From NCBI GenBank assembly GCA_027492445.1, contig JAPUES010000113.1, positions 9,577 to 16,765 of the forward strand: a DNA stretch of 7,189 nt, written 5' to 3'. How positions within the stretch are numbered: the first letter of the stretch is position 1; each line of letters opens with the position of its first letter. The position numbers and the translations under genes were made by a program. Origin of the DNA: Sporomusaceae bacterium (GTDB lineage: Bacteria > Bacillota > Negativicutes > DSM-13327). The notes beneath the pieces were generated by a model. That model searched no databases, was not told the DNA's origin, and saw nothing but the letters and a program-made list of their open reading frames with translations. Of this stretch, positions 6,646-7,189 are shown piece by piece.

Positions 6646-6950
6646 TCAAAGAACAACGAATTACTTCCTTATTAGGCTTAGCGCAAAAAGCTGGTAAAAT
6701 CGTTTCCGGTGAACTCGCCGTTGAAAAGGCCATTAAATCAGGGCAGGCAAAACTATTAATTATTGCCACGGACTGTTCTGACCCCACAAAGAAAAATTAT
6801 CGTGATATGACAACCTATTATCATGTGGATCTTTATGAAGAATTTTCAAAAGAACAATTAGGTGCCTGTATTGGAAAAGTCTATCGTGCCGCAATTGCCC
6901 TAACCGATGCGGGTTTTAGCACTGCCGTTAAGAAATTACTTGATAGTTAA
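6642..6950 (+). CDS. ylxQ: L7Ae/L30e/S12e-family RNA-binding protein YlxQ
   Basis: This 102-residue protein is close in length to B. subtilis YlxQ (about 100). It shows the L7Ae-like fold signatures: GLAQKAGKIVSGE (residues 12-24), the strand-turn LLIIATDCSDPTKK (38-51) and LGACIGK (73-79). Bacterial YlxQ and its paralogue YbxF are known to bind kink-turn RNA. Its cellular target is not established from this sequence. The start codon lies in an ATGA overlap with ylxR and has no clear Shine-Dalgarno site of its own, so translation is probably coupled to ylxR. Confidence 0.93.
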   Translation: MIKEQRITSLLGLAQKAGKIVSGELAVEKAIKSGQAKLLIIATDCSDPTKKNYRDMTTYYHVDLYEEFSKEQLGACIGKVYRAAIALTDAGFSTAVKKLLDS

Positions 6951-6976
6951 GCATGTCGGCTTAATTCCCTTACTTG

Positions 6977-7000
6977 GAATCAAAAATGTTTTTTTGATTC
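6977..7000 (+). promoter_or_regulatory. Hairpin in the ylxQ-infB gap
   Basis: GAATCAAAAA (6977-6986) pairs perfectly with TTTTTGATTC (6991-7000) around the loop TGTT, giving a 10-bp A/T-rich stem. It is followed by TATAAAAAAA, not a T tract, so it does not look like an intrinsic terminator for the + strand. It may be an RNA-processing or stabilising element ahead of infB. A competing smaller stem, ATTCC (6964-6968) with GGAAT (6976-6980), uses part of the same arm. Confidence 0.5.
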
Positions 7001-7023
7001 TATAAAAAAATGGAGGTAGATGA

Positions 7024-7189
7024 ATGTCCAAATATAGAATATATGAATTGGCCAAAGAATTTAACACGGAAAGTAAAGTAATTATTGATATTTTGGCTCG
7101 CAATAATCTAGAAGCCAAAAACCATATGAGTAGTGTTGGTGATGATGCTAAAAATGTAATTACAAGAACCTTTGCTCATAAAATGGAAG
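7024..7189 (+). CDS. infB: Translation initiation factor IF-2, N-terminal part only
   Basis: The first 55 codons of infB run off the window end. The start MSKYRIYELAKEFNTESK and the following VIIDILARNN and NHMSSV segments are the characteristic IF2 N-terminal module of Firmicutes. The GTPase domain, which would prove activity, lies beyond the window. IF2 brings formylmethionyl-tRNA to the 30S subunit and promotes subunit joining. GGAGGT at 7012-7017 stands six bases before the ATG. Its place as the last visible gene of the rimP-nusA-ylxR-ylxQ-infB operon agrees with the call. Confidence 0.95.
   Translation, partial: MSKYRIYELAKEFNTESKVIIDILARNNLEAKNHMSSVGDDAKNVITRTFAHKME

Overview
The window is an ordinary-looking stretch of a low-GC (around 40% by eye) Firmicutes-type chromosome. 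It holds core information-processing genes, all on the + strand and tightly packed. PolC-type replicase followed by rimP-nusA-ylxR-ylxQ-infB is the classic Bacillota order. Cobamide-assembly genes immediately upstream, AGGAGG-type ribosome binding sites and GTG starts fit an anaerobic member of the Bacillota. I lean towards Negativicutes (Veillonella/Selenomonas-like), but this is an inference from general familiarity and not from a search.

Layout: (1) Bases 1-896 hold the 3' end of a CobD-like threonine-phosphate decarboxylase gene, overlapping by ATGA a cobC-like alpha-ribazole phosphatase gene. Both act late in nucleotide-loop assembly of adenosylcobalamin. (2) Bases 939-4610 encode PolC, the replicative DNA polymerase III alpha subunit. 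(3) Bases 4611-4837 form the only sizeable non-coding gap (227 bases). It carries a good sigma-A-type promoter, a second -10 box, a strong hairpin and a structured leader ahead of rimP. (4) From 4838 to the window end lie rimP, nusA, ylxR, ylxQ and the first 55 codons of infB. They are closely spaced or overlapping and read as one operon for ribosome maturation, transcription elongation/antitermination, RNA binding and translation initiation. A 10-bp hairpin sits between ylxQ and infB.

The most notable observation concerns PolC. It is about 1223 residues, against about 1437 in Bacillus subtilis, and the missing piece is the DEDD-type 3'-5' exonuclease normally inserted in the PHP domain. The PHP domain runs straight through where the exonuclease should be, in one uninterrupted frame. 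All nine canonical PHP metal-ligand positions are present. The polymerase active-site aspartates, Cys4 zinc motif and C-terminal clamp-binding motif are intact, so this looks like a functional replicase. It must proofread through its PHP domain, through a separate DnaQ-like exonuclease, or not at all.

I saw no mobile element, CRISPR array, tRNA or rRNA, and no non-coding stretch longer than 300 bases.
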